Positions 6,368 to 14,166 of a DNA stretch of 40,780 nucleotides are shown here, in pieces. Each line of letters begins with the position of its first letter. Position 1 is the first letter of the stretch. The stretch spans positions 1-40,780 of the IMG/VR virus record IMGVR_UViG_3300024518_000793, one strand, 5' to 3'. The position numbers and the translations under genes were made by a program. The stretch comes from a virus. A model generated the notes under the pieces. That model worked only from the letters and a program-made list of their open reading frames with translations. It did not search any database and was not told the DNA's origin.

Positions 6368-6589
6368 CTATTGTTGGGTGTGAATGTCGTCTTCATTAAA
6401 AGGCACCCTGTCTAGGATACTTTGTATCTTTGGATTCAATGCGCCATCACAATTAATATTATTATCTGACAGGAACTGTAAGAGTGTCTTACGGTCTGCA
6501 GGTGTCATGGTGTCATCCTTGAGCATCTTAGCGAAGTCATCAGCTAAAGCGTCAAATAAGTTAATTAGTTTTGTAGGATCTGCTGTCAT
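6368..6589 (-). CDS. terS: Terminase small subunit (T7 gp18-like)
   Basis: A 73-aa protein with helices TKLINLFDALADDFAKML and TPADRKTLLQFLSDNNINC, matching the T7-like small terminase pattern (L--L---LA--L, then TPA, then FL-DN-I-C). Small terminases recognise phage DNA and start packaging with TerL. It is shorter than T7 gp18 (89 aa), but similar short forms exist in marine T7-like phages. It follows the lysis genes and precedes two putative virion genes, the usual late position. Confidence 0.85.
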   Translation of the reverse strand: MTADPTKLINLFDALADDFAKMLKDDTMTPADRKTLLQFLSDNNINCDGALNPKIQSILDRVPFNEDDIHTQQ

Positions 6590-6600
6590 GTTATATCTTT

Positions 6601-6696
6601 CTATGAAGGTCTTTCTACTACCGTTATAATACTCGCAGGGTCTATTTGGAGTTCTCTAGGAACATATTGGGTTCCATTAAAGGTTACTTCTGACAT
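6601..6696 (-). CDS. Small 31-aa hypothetical protein
   Basis: ATG 6696 follows the o-spanin stop directly (TAA then ATG) and has an AAAAGGA ribosome site within the o-spanin tail. The frame gives MSEVTFNGTQYVPRE followed by LQIDPASIITVVERPS. It is a coherent small peptide with short beta-like segments. The tight junction and good ribosome site favour a real gene; no function is known to me. Confidence 0.55.
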   Translation of the reverse strand: MSEVTFNGTQYVPRELQIDPASIITVVERPS

Positions 6697-6918
6697 TTAT
6701 TTTCCTTTTAATTTCCTTGTTTGGTCTCTCATTACTTTGTAATCTTTAAAATATTCACAAAGGAGAGGTTCACGTTTACAGGTAACTACGAGGTAGTCAG
6801 CCATCTTGGTATTGTCTTCTTGGGAGTACTCAATGACATCTGGGAGTGCTCTAGAACGTCCCGTTGTACAGGCTGTCAAAAAGCTCATCGTTACTAGGAC
6901 GATTATTACGTATTTCAT
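6697..6918 (-). CDS. Outer-membrane spanin lipoprotein (o-spanin, Rz1-like)
   Basis: A 73-aa protein with a signal sequence MKYVIIVLVTMSFLTAC: hydrophobic core and lipobox LTAC, so Cys17 should be lipidated. The mature part is short and charged. O-spanins pair with an inner-membrane spanin to fuse the membranes at the end of lysis. Its start lies inside the 3' part of the i-spanin gene in another frame (68-nt overlap), the classic Rz/Rz1 arrangement, directly behind the lysozyme. Confidence 0.85.
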   Translation of the reverse strand: MKYVIIVLVTMSFLTACTTGRSRALPDVIEYSQEDNTKMADYLVVTCKREPLLCEYFKDYKVMRDQTRKLKGK

Positions 6919-7075
6919 TGAGTTCCTCCTGGTCTTTCATTGTTACTCTTAGGTCTTTAACCTCTATCGCTCTAGAGACATCTAAACGTCCCTTAGCATA
7001 GAAGTACCCAATGATCCCTAGGGCCGAAACGACCAATAGGATCTGGGGTAAATATCTTAATAATAGTGCTGGCAT
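6851..7075 (-). CDS. Inner-membrane spanin (i-spanin, Rz-like)
   Basis: A 74-aa protein with one N-terminal membrane helix (LPQILLVVSALGIIGYFYA) and a charged periplasmic tail, IEVKDLRVTMKDQEELNEI, able to form a coiled coil. It is short for an Rz protein. The start at 7075 is chosen because AAGGAG precedes it and the ATG overlaps the lysozyme stop (TAATG). The o-spanin gene begins inside it in another frame, which supports the spanin call more than the sequence alone does. Confidence 0.8.
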   Translation of the reverse strand: MPALLLRYLPQILLVVSALGIIGYFYAKGRLDVSRAIEVKDLRVTMKDQEELNEIRNNRPSNDELFDSLYNGTF

Positions 7076-7602
7076 TATTTTACTCCTTGTAAACAAACCT
7101 TATGCCACTTTAGTCTACGCTTCCAAACACCATAACAGTTGTTCTTACGGATCGTACAGTTACGCCCTCCAGCATACTTATATTTTAAAATAGCATCACA
7201 GGCTTTCTTAGGTTCCCCTGAGTTTAGGTGTCTAATCATAGATGATTTACTAACGCCATACACGCCAATGTTATAACTCATATCCGTCATTGCAGCGTGG
7301 ATCTCTGGGGTAACAATAGATTTAGCAGTGTCGTTGTATAAAGCAACAGTGCGAGAACTATAAGATTGGTATTGAACTTTATAGAGCTCCATACATTCTT
7401 CCATAGTATAAGTCTTACCAGGAATGATTTTCTTTGTCTCGCCTACACAGACTGTCTTCACACCAACAGAATCATAGTAGGCATTCAAGCGAACGCCCTC
7501 GTCTTCTTTAGTGAGGTTTAATCCCGTAGCTGTGGCAAGCGTCATAAAGACAGCAGTACCCAACGCAAGGAGCGTCTTAGGTTTCTTCATACAATTAAAC
7601 AT
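7075..7602 (-). CDS. SAR endolysin, GH24 lysozyme
   Basis: A 175-aa lysozyme. Residues 9-28 are weakly hydrophobic and rich in Ala, Thr and Gly, typical of a signal-arrest-release anchor rather than a cleaved signal. The catalytic region is EDEGVRLNAYYDSVGVKT, giving Glu35, Asp44 and Thr50, the triad and numbering I recall for the phage P21 and P1 SAR lysozymes. It cleaves peptidoglycan once released from the membrane. Holin stop and lysozyme start overlap (TAATG), and spanins follow at once. Several cysteines may form controlling disulfides. Confidence 0.92.
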   Translation of the reverse strand: MFNCMKKPKTLLALGTAVFMTLATATGLNLTKEDEGVRLNAYYDSVGVKTVCVGETKKIIPGKTYTMEECMELYKVQYQSYSSRTVALYNDTAKSIVTPEIHAAMTDMSYNIGVYGVSKSSMIRHLNSGEPKKACDAILKYKYAGGRNCTIRKNNCYGVWKRRLKWHKVCLQGVK

Positions 7603-7784
7603 TACTTATCCTCTTTTTCTTTTCGGTCATTACGGGCCCAAAAGTGTTTCTCTAGGAGAACAAAAGCTTGGATACCAATATAGACTAAGGTAGCAATGCA
7701 CACCCATTGGTTTAGGGTTACAGCAGATAAAGAAGCTCCCGCAACTGCAACAGTACCCTTGATACTTTCAATTTTTAATTCCAT
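7602..7784 (-). CDS. Class II holin (T7 gp17.5-like)
   Basis: A 60-aa membrane protein. LNQWVCIATLVYIGIQAFV followed by a charged tail (KHFWARNDRKEKEDK) aligns well with T7 gp17.5 (LNEWFYVAAIAYTVVQ, then a basic tail); the Ala/Val-rich N-terminal segment can form a first helix. ATG 7784 is preferred because GGGAAG lies 7 nt upstream; earlier in-frame ATGs lack a ribosome site. It is coupled to the lysozyme by a TAATG overlap. It should control timing of SAR lysozyme release. Confidence 0.85.
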   Translation of the reverse strand: MELKIESIKGTVAVAGASLSAVTLNQWVCIATLVYIGIQAFVLLEKHFWARNDRKEKEDK

Positions 7785-7800
7785 TCTATTACTTCCCATT

Positions 7801-8379
7801 CTACACCAACCCAACCAGGAACAGATAGATTATACAAGCTAATCCAAGTCCCCAGCCACTTGACTGTTCTTTCCACATATTAGGGTCGCCTGGTAATCTA
7901 CCTTTAGCATGGGAACCCAATTCGTGTCCTAATGGAAACGTAATGATACCAATACCACCAATAGGTAGCGTAATGATGAAGCCTTTAGTAGCAGCCCACA
8001 CCCACGAATAACCTTCGTCTCCGAGTTTATATCCAAGCAATCCCGCCATGAAATCGTTAAGACCCTTTAAGGTAGACTTACGATCTGTGTCAGGGTTTGC
8101 GTATCCTGTCCATCTTAGGTAAGCCCAAGTTGCAGACTGTTGTCCAGCGTAAACGATAATCGTTGGTACGGGGAACATTAACAAACTCCACAAGGGGTTT
8201 ATACCTAATAATGTGCAATATCCAAAACACCCAACGAAACCAATAGTTAAGCTTAGGATAGCCTCAGGAACTTCTGAGAACCAGTCTTTAATGTCTTGCC
8301 AATTCTTTGACCAAGGGAAGGAGGCTCCTGCCTCTGCTGACCAGTAACCCATCCATAGTATTGTGATTAAATATAACAT
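7801..8379 (-). CDS. Membrane protein upstream of the holin
   Basis: A 192-aa protein with several hydrophobic helices (N-terminal LYLITILWMGYW; ILSLTIGFVGCFGYC; LWSLLMFPVPTIIVYA; GFIITLPIGGIGIITF; GLGLACIIYLFLVGLV). Aromatic, Gly-rich loops (RWTGYANPDTDRK, GHELGSHAKGR) lie between. It sits between the tail fibre and the lysis genes. I do not recognise a characterised family. It may aid lysis or alter the envelope, inferred only from neighbours. Confidence 0.85.
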   Translation of the reverse strand: MLYLITILWMGYWSAEAGASFPWSKNWQDIKDWFSEVPEAILSLTIGFVGCFGYCTLLGINPLWSLLMFPVPTIIVYAGQQSATWAYLRWTGYANPDTDRKSTLKGLNDFMAGLLGYKLGDEGYSWVWAATKGFIITLPIGGIGIITFPLGHELGSHAKGRLPGDPNMWKEQSSGWGLGLACIIYLFLVGLV

Positions 8380-8388
8380 TATATTCCT

Positions 8389-9723
8389 TTATTTGTAGTA
8401 GGTGATATTAGCAGTACCACCGTTATATGAGTTAGCACCGCCAGCACTTGTAAGACGTACTGTTGTTAGCTCACCACTTAATGATTTACTACCACCACCA
8501 TAGATGGCACCAGAAGCTCCCTCACGCCCAAAGGAGTAAGAGGCACTCCAAGTATTTGTTGCGCTATCTAAGAGTACAAGTGTCATCACTCCATGTATAA
8601 TTAAACCACTTGTACCTGCCGTATTAACTACAAAACCATTTGTTGCTGTGAGTGTGTTAACGCCTGTAGAAGTTAAGGTTGAGGTGGACACATAACTACT
8701 TGTTTCAACACCACCACTGTCCCCTAGTTGCACAAGGATATCGTCCGTACTGTTAAGACGAACACTACTGAAACAAACTTTTATTTCTTTAATCCCAGAA
8801 GGTAAACTACCAAAATCAATTGTGGTACCTGAGGTCGTTGCAACAGCCGTTGCTGATAAAGCTTTAGCCTCCACAACTTCGTTATCAACATAAAACTTAA
8901 CTTGGTTTGCAGCAGGAACTCTAGAGTTTAATCCTGAAGACATTTGAGATGCGGTGGCTAATGTAACGACACCCGCTTGGTTAGTTGTAGCATCACCAAT
9001 TATAGCCGCCACTTCCGTTCCGCTGAGATCTTCAGGGTCTCCTGTACCTGCGGTTACTCTCCCCTTGATAGTATTAACAGCCATATCTTGTAACTTAGCG
9101 TTAGACACAGAATTATCTGTTAGCTGTAGATCTAGTATTAACCAGCTTGTTGTATCCGCATCATATATACGCAGGTTTGCCGCGACAGTGTTATAGTATA
9201 AATCACCTGAATTTAAAGCGTCTCCATCATTATCTACAGTTGGGTCAGAAGCTTTTGCACCTAAATAGGCATCGTCAAAATCATCGTAAATAGCTTGAAC
9301 TAATGCAAGCGTGGAAGCTGTTTGTGCCTCTGATAGGGCAGCATTAGAAGCCGAAGTTGCCGCAGCAGTAGCTGATAGTTCTGCATCAATAGCATCTTGA
9401 GCTGTATTAACAACAGCATCAAAAGACTCCTGAGCAATAAAGAGAAGCTGGAGGTCCGAGGTGTTCAGATCCCCAGCAGAAAGATTGGCTGCATTCTGCC
9501 ACACGACTTCACGAGTATCTCTAGGAGTACTTCGAGAGATCCTACCAGTAGCCCCGTTAACTGGTGCCACCGCAAATTCTGCTTGGCCCACTGTAGGGAA
9601 TGTGATAGGAGTTGCCACACTATCCACTAACGCTGTAACGTGAGTGTTGTCTAGGTAGTCGAATGGAATACTGAAGATGGTTGTTACACCATCTCCAACA
9701 ATATTAACGAATGAATCAGCCAT
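8389..9723 (-). CDS. Tail fibre protein (T7 gp17-type N-terminus)
   Basis: A 444-aa fibre. Residues 1-110 match the T7 tail-fibre attachment domain (FSIPFDYLDNTHV, then ATGRISRSTPRDTREVVW, then DLNTSDLQLLFIAQESFDA). A helical Ala-rich stretch follows (ATAAATSASNAALSEA), then beta-rich Ser/Thr repeats and a Gly-rich C-terminus (YGGGSKSLSGE, SYNGGTANITYYK). The N-terminus binds the tail; the C-terminus should contact the host receptor. It follows the gp16-like gene as in T7. Confidence 0.92.
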   Translation of the reverse strand: MADSFVNIVGDGVTTIFSIPFDYLDNTHVTALVDSVATPITFPTVGQAEFAVAPVNGATGRISRSTPRDTREVVWQNAANLSAGDLNTSDLQLLFIAQESFDAVVNTAQDAIDAELSATAAATSASNAALSEAQTASTLALVQAIYDDFDDAYLGAKASDPTVDNDGDALNSGDLYYNTVAANLRIYDADTTSWLILDLQLTDNSVSNAKLQDMAVNTIKGRVTAGTGDPEDLSGTEVAAIIGDATTNQAGVVTLATASQMSSGLNSRVPAANQVKFYVDNEVVEAKALSATAVATTSGTTIDFGSLPSGIKEIKVCFSSVRLNSTDDILVQLGDSGGVETSSYVSTSTLTSTGVNTLTATNGFVVNTAGTSGLIIHGVMTLVLLDSATNTWSASYSFGREGASGAIYGGGSKSLSGELTTVRLTSAGGANSYNGGTANITYYK

Positions 9724-9728
9724 TTATT

Positions 9729-12700
9729 TTATCTTTCTTTGTATTTCTCTTTAATGTTTTTGTATTGCTCATTAGCTTTACGCGTCAGCTTAGTTACTTC
9801 TGCATCCATCTTAACAAGTTTATTTAGTTTGGCCTCGTTAGATAACCTTTTACTATCCTTAACTTCGTTGATGTCTTTGTTCATTTCTCTTAGCTTCTTA
9901 TAGGCTTTGTTCAAGTCTTTACGACCTTCTAACTCACCCTTAAACCGTCTAGAGAAATCTCTAAACTCATCACGATTACCTTCACGCTCATCTAAAGAAC
10001 CTGCAGCTTGATTAGCTTCCTCAAGATTAGTGTAGAAGTTTGATAAAGAACGGCTTCGAGAACCTGTAGGTGCTGGGTCTGTAAAAGCCCTAACCACAGG
10101 TATGTCATCCACTGTTCTTAAAGGTTCCACAATATCTTCCCCCCTTAGTTTCTTATAACTACGTAATAACTTATCAGTAGCAGGCAAGAGATAATCTTTA
10201 CCTGAACCACCCAGCAAGGAACTAACAGTGTAGTCTAACTTAGCAGGAGATACATTAAAGAAGTCACCGATTTCTTGCGATGTCTGAGAAGTCCTACGCC
10301 CTTTACGGTCACGTGCTTGAACACCTGTTAACCCTTCTTGATGATCCTGTACAATTGAGGAGTCGAAAAAGAAACTATGGTTTGACGTTAGTTCTGCAAA
10401 TAACTTTAAAGGTACAGGGAAGACAGCCGCAGGATCCGTAATAGGACTTGTAGCTCCAACAATACCACCTAATGTAGACTTCCAAAATTGTTTTATTTCT
10501 GCGTCTTCATTATTACTAAAAGATTCAATCATCATTCTTTCAACTAAAGACCCGAACAAGTATCCAGTAGTAAAAGGTTTTGGATACATTATAGGTCTTC
10601 CTGTGTCTGTGAATCCTACAGGCCACGCAAGGTCTCTCTGGTAATCATTCATCTCTAAATAGTGTTGACGAGTTTCCTCATCGGCACCGTATAAGAAATA
10701 ACCTGTCAAGAGAACTTGAGGAACAGTAATAGTAGCTGCAGCCCAGAAACTAGCAGTAGCTGGGTCATCTCTAAATACTCTAAAAGTCTTATCAATACCT
10801 TGTAAAGAAGCGTTAAAGAAAGGTATGTATCTGTTTAAGAACCTACCAGCACTTCCACCTCTTTGGAAATCCAAAGTAATATCACGTGCTTGTAACGCAG
10901 CTTCAATACCATCCATACCGTCTTTACGAAGTTTCTTATAAATAGCTAATCGTGGAGCCATCTCTAAGGTCTCATTGATCTTATTCATAGCAGTTAAGGG
11001 AAAAGCATACTTAGCAAACTCCAAGGCTTTCTCTTTAGGGTTTTGAGCCCCTAAGATTTCTTTATAAGCCTTTTCAGTTTTGTTAGCGTGTTTCTTAGCG
11101 GCAGCTTTCGCTGCTACTTCGGACACACCAGGTATCCTATAACTAGCTACAGAATCCAATAGAGATCCTTTAGTGGATTTAGTTAAGTCACTGCCAAGAG
11201 CTTGAGTTACCGAATGGAAACCCCCACCGTCTCTGTGAAACTGTTCGACCAAAGCGGGGTCGTACACTTGCGCTGCGACACCGTCCAATATATTTAAAGG
11301 GTTTATTTTACCTTTGGAATGTATTGTTGCTGAGTGAGCATCTCGTAAGAAGTTTCTAATAGCAAACTCAGGCGTAGCTGTTGCTCCTGTTCTAAGGAGA
11401 CCTGCAGTGCCTTTAAAGAAAGCGTCTAGAGTTTTAGTGACAACATTAGCTGGTACAAACCTATCTAAGTTTTTCATAGCTTCCTGTAAAGGCTTATCTA
11501 TTTCTAACCATTTAAGCTTACCGTTCTCCCAATAAGGAGTTTGTTTCCTTGCTGTGAAAGGTCCAGGAGTGCCTGTTACTTTCTTCACACGGTCAGGTAA
11601 GTATTCAGCCACTTGAGCCATCTGCTGTCCGACTTTGGCAGTTTCAGTTAACTTAATAACATCGCTAACATACGTCATGATGTTTAAGTTCATGTCCTCA
11701 ACTTCCCTGTCAGAACCTCGGCGTTTCTTTAGGACAGGCCCTGTGTTTTTAATATCAGAGAATTGATCTAAAGTCATACCAGTAGCGCTATGTACCTCAG
11801 CTTCCATCACACGTCTTAGTGTGGCAAAGTTAGGGCGTTCGGCTACTTTAGCGTCATAGAACTCCTGAGAGACAACACCAGCATCCACAAGGTTTATAAA
11901 GACCCTCTGTAGAAACTCTGTGCTCTCCTTAGCGTTCTCGCTAATATGTGTGTAGGCGCCTTCGTATTTAGCTTCAAGACGTTCTATAGTTGCTTCAGCG
12001 TTAGCTTGGGCTTCTGGGGAAGTAATATACCCAGGGTCTTTAGGCCGTTTCATCCCTAACCTCTTTAATGCATTATTCACATCTTTGTGAGTACTTTCAA
12101 ATAATCTTCCGTCTTTGGATGCTTCACTTAACGTTTTGTAGGCACTGTTTATAGAAGATAATCGGTTTGAGTCTCTTTTTGTAGACGTGCCCGATACGTT
12201 AACTAATTTTAAAGCGGAATTTCTACCTTCTTTTAATTGTACGTCTAAATCTATTCTCTTGTCTTTATCCAAACTTACATCGTCAGATACTGATAAAGCT
12301 ATTCTATAATCATTAAAATCTTGAGCACGAGCTTTTCTATTAGGTTCAATGTCTAATGTATTCCCATCCCAACTATTTAAAACTTCCCTATAACCTGCAC
12401 CAGTACGTTCTACTTGTCCTGTCTCAGCATTAGTACGAGTTGTTCCTGTCATAAGATTAGATTGGACTAACATACCATTAGCTCTTAAACGTCTAACTGT
12501 GTTAGCTAGGTTTAAAGCGGAAGGTTGTACATTCCCTGCTTTAACAGATTCAGCGCTAAGCTTCTCTAGGGCATGTACATCATTAAACACTTGGGCGTAT
12601 ATTGTATCGCCCGCCTCTTTTAGATCGCGGTGGATTAAACTCCAAGAGCTTTCTGTGTAGTCTACATTGGGACCCTCTAAAGACAATTCTCTTGAAGAAG

Positions 12701-14153
12701 AATCCACAACTGTCAGAGCGCCTTTCATAAGAGCTTCTAGTTCAGGGTCGTGTCTAGGTGCCATAGATTCTTCAATCATAGCTTCTTGTTCAGCAACAGT
12801 CATGTTATTAACAGCATCAATAGATTCTTGACTACCACCGAGGAGGCCCTTAGTTATGTTGTAAGAAGCGCTAGAACCTCTTAAGATACCAACAACACCC
12901 GCTTCGATCAATACGTCATCCTTAGAAGGTGTAATAACGTCTAAGTAGTTCCCCATGTCTACCTCATCAGTCGCAACGAGGTCTAGGGTACCGCTGAGGA
13001 TTTGAGACACACGTTCTTCTCCTAACTCAGAGAGGACACTGGTCCAACCAGATTTAGTGAATATTTCACCTACAGTTGCTCCAGGCTTAACTTTCTTGTA
13101 AGCAGTAACAATAGCGCGTCTCGTGTCCACAGGAACTTTCTTAAGGCCTCCCATGAAGGCTGACTTGAGGACTGGTTTTACAGTCTCGTTTAAAAGGGGT
13201 CCCGTAAATTTTGTAACAGGCTTTACTACAAAAGAAGCCGCCTTGTCTATAGCGGGTCCTGACAACTCTGAGCCCACTTGAATAGTGTGGTGACCAAAAG
13301 CCATTAGAGCCGTTTTAGCGGGACTCTCGACAGCTTCGTTCATCAATAACTCACCTTTGTCAGTTATTTGGATTGATTGGTTTACTCTACGTTCTCCTAC
13401 GGTTCCTGCGAGTCTACCCAACATTGCAGGGTTAGCTGAGGTTTTCAAAACGGTCTTTGAGATTTCTTTGGTCAATGCAGTTTTAGCTTTCTTTTTTAGA
13501 CCGACTTTGGCTAAAGCGCCTACACCCCCAGTAGCAAACATCTCCACCATGAAAGCAGGTGTCTGCATTAACCCATGAGCTATAGAGCCCCCTAGAGTCA
13601 TCGAACGGTTAGCGATCTCAACTCTTTCCGAAATGAACTGCTTCATAAGTTTCTGTTGTTGAGCGTTCAACGGTTGCTTGTTTTTAAAATTATCCGCTGC
13701 CTTTAAGAGAACAGCAGACTCCGCTGCTTGTCGAAAACCCCCCATAGGGATAGTGTCCTCGAAATCTAGGAATCCCATTTGATCCCAAATACCAATAGGA
13801 CCTTTATCTGTCATAGCCTTTAGTTCATCTTCAGAAAAGAAAGCTTTACCTATTTGGGTCCACTGGTCTGCTTCATTCTCAATTTCAGCTTTGGCTTCAA
13901 CAGGTAAGGTATCTAAAGGTTGCCCCCCAAGAGCTTCTTTATTAATCTCTTGAGGAGTTTTTATAGGAGGTAAATCAGCTTCGTCTAGTTGAAAGTCTAC
14001 TAAAGAAGGATGGAGAGTTTCCTTGGTGTCCACAGGGACAGGCTCCAAGTCACTCTCATCGAGTTGGAAGTTATCCATTATACTACGTAAGCTTACTTCC
14101 TCTGTATTATCTACAGGGGTAACACTCTCTTCAATGTTATTATCAACTTCCAT
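9729..14153 (-). CDS. Internal virion protein D-like (gp16 position), 1474 aa
   Basis: A very large late protein in the T7 gene 16 position (T7 gp16 is about 1318 aa). T7-type gp16 proteins are ejected and form the channel across the envelope. Unlike T7, I see no transglycosylase motif at the N-terminus. That end is acidic and carries a doubled motif, NFQLDESDLEP and DFQLDEADLPP. A likely membrane segment, ITVPQVLLTGYFLYG, lies in the C-terminal third, and the last 150 residues are charged and helical. Function rests on synteny, size and composition. Confidence 0.8.
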   Translation of the reverse strand: MEVDNNIEESVTPVDNTEEVSLRSIMDNFQLDESDLEPVPVDTKETLHPSLVDFQLDEADLPPIKTPQEINKEALGGQPLDTLPVEAKAEIENEADQWTQIGKAFFSEDELKAMTDKGPIGIWDQMGFLDFEDTIPMGGFRQAAESAVLLKAADNFKNKQPLNAQQQKLMKQFISERVEIANRSMTLGGSIAHGLMQTPAFMVEMFATGGVGALAKVGLKKKAKTALTKEISKTVLKTSANPAMLGRLAGTVGERRVNQSIQITDKGELLMNEAVESPAKTALMAFGHHTIQVGSELSGPAIDKAASFVVKPVTKFTGPLLNETVKPVLKSAFMGGLKKVPVDTRRAIVTAYKKVKPGATVGEIFTKSGWTSVLSELGEERVSQILSGTLDLVATDEVDMGNYLDVITPSKDDVLIEAGVVGILRGSSASYNITKGLLGGSQESIDAVNNMTVAEQEAMIEESMAPRHDPELEALMKGALTVVDSSSRELSLEGPNVDYTESSWSLIHRDLKEAGDTIYAQVFNDVHALEKLSAESVKAGNVQPSALNLANTVRRLRANGMLVQSNLMTGTTRTNAETGQVERTGAGYREVLNSWDGNTLDIEPNRKARAQDFNDYRIALSVSDDVSLDKDKRIDLDVQLKEGRNSALKLVNVSGTSTKRDSNRLSSINSAYKTLSEASKDGRLFESTHKDVNNALKRLGMKRPKDPGYITSPEAQANAEATIERLEAKYEGAYTHISENAKESTEFLQRVFINLVDAGVVSQEFYDAKVAERPNFATLRRVMEAEVHSATGMTLDQFSDIKNTGPVLKKRRGSDREVEDMNLNIMTYVSDVIKLTETAKVGQQMAQVAEYLPDRVKKVTGTPGPFTARKQTPYWENGKLKWLEIDKPLQEAMKNLDRFVPANVVTKTLDAFFKGTAGLLRTGATATPEFAIRNFLRDAHSATIHSKGKINPLNILDGVAAQVYDPALVEQFHRDGGGFHSVTQALGSDLTKSTKGSLLDSVASYRIPGVSEVAAKAAAKKHANKTEKAYKEILGAQNPKEKALEFAKYAFPLTAMNKINETLEMAPRLAIYKKLRKDGMDGIEAALQARDITLDFQRGGSAGRFLNRYIPFFNASLQGIDKTFRVFRDDPATASFWAAATITVPQVLLTGYFLYGADEETRQHYLEMNDYQRDLAWPVGFTDTGRPIMYPKPFTTGYLFGSLVERMMIESFSNNEDAEIKQFWKSTLGGIVGATSPITDPAAVFPVPLKLFAELTSNHSFFFDSSIVQDHQEGLTGVQARDRKGRRTSQTSQEIGDFFNVSPAKLDYTVSSLLGGSGKDYLLPATDKLLRSYKKLRGEDIVEPLRTVDDIPVVRAFTDPAPTGSRSRSLSNFYTNLEEANQAAGSLDEREGNRDEFRDFSRRFKGELEGRKDLNKAYKKLREMNKDINEVKDSKRLSNEAKLNKLVKMDAEVTKLTRKANEQYKNIKEKYKER

Positions 14154-14166
14154 ATCTCTTCTTTCT

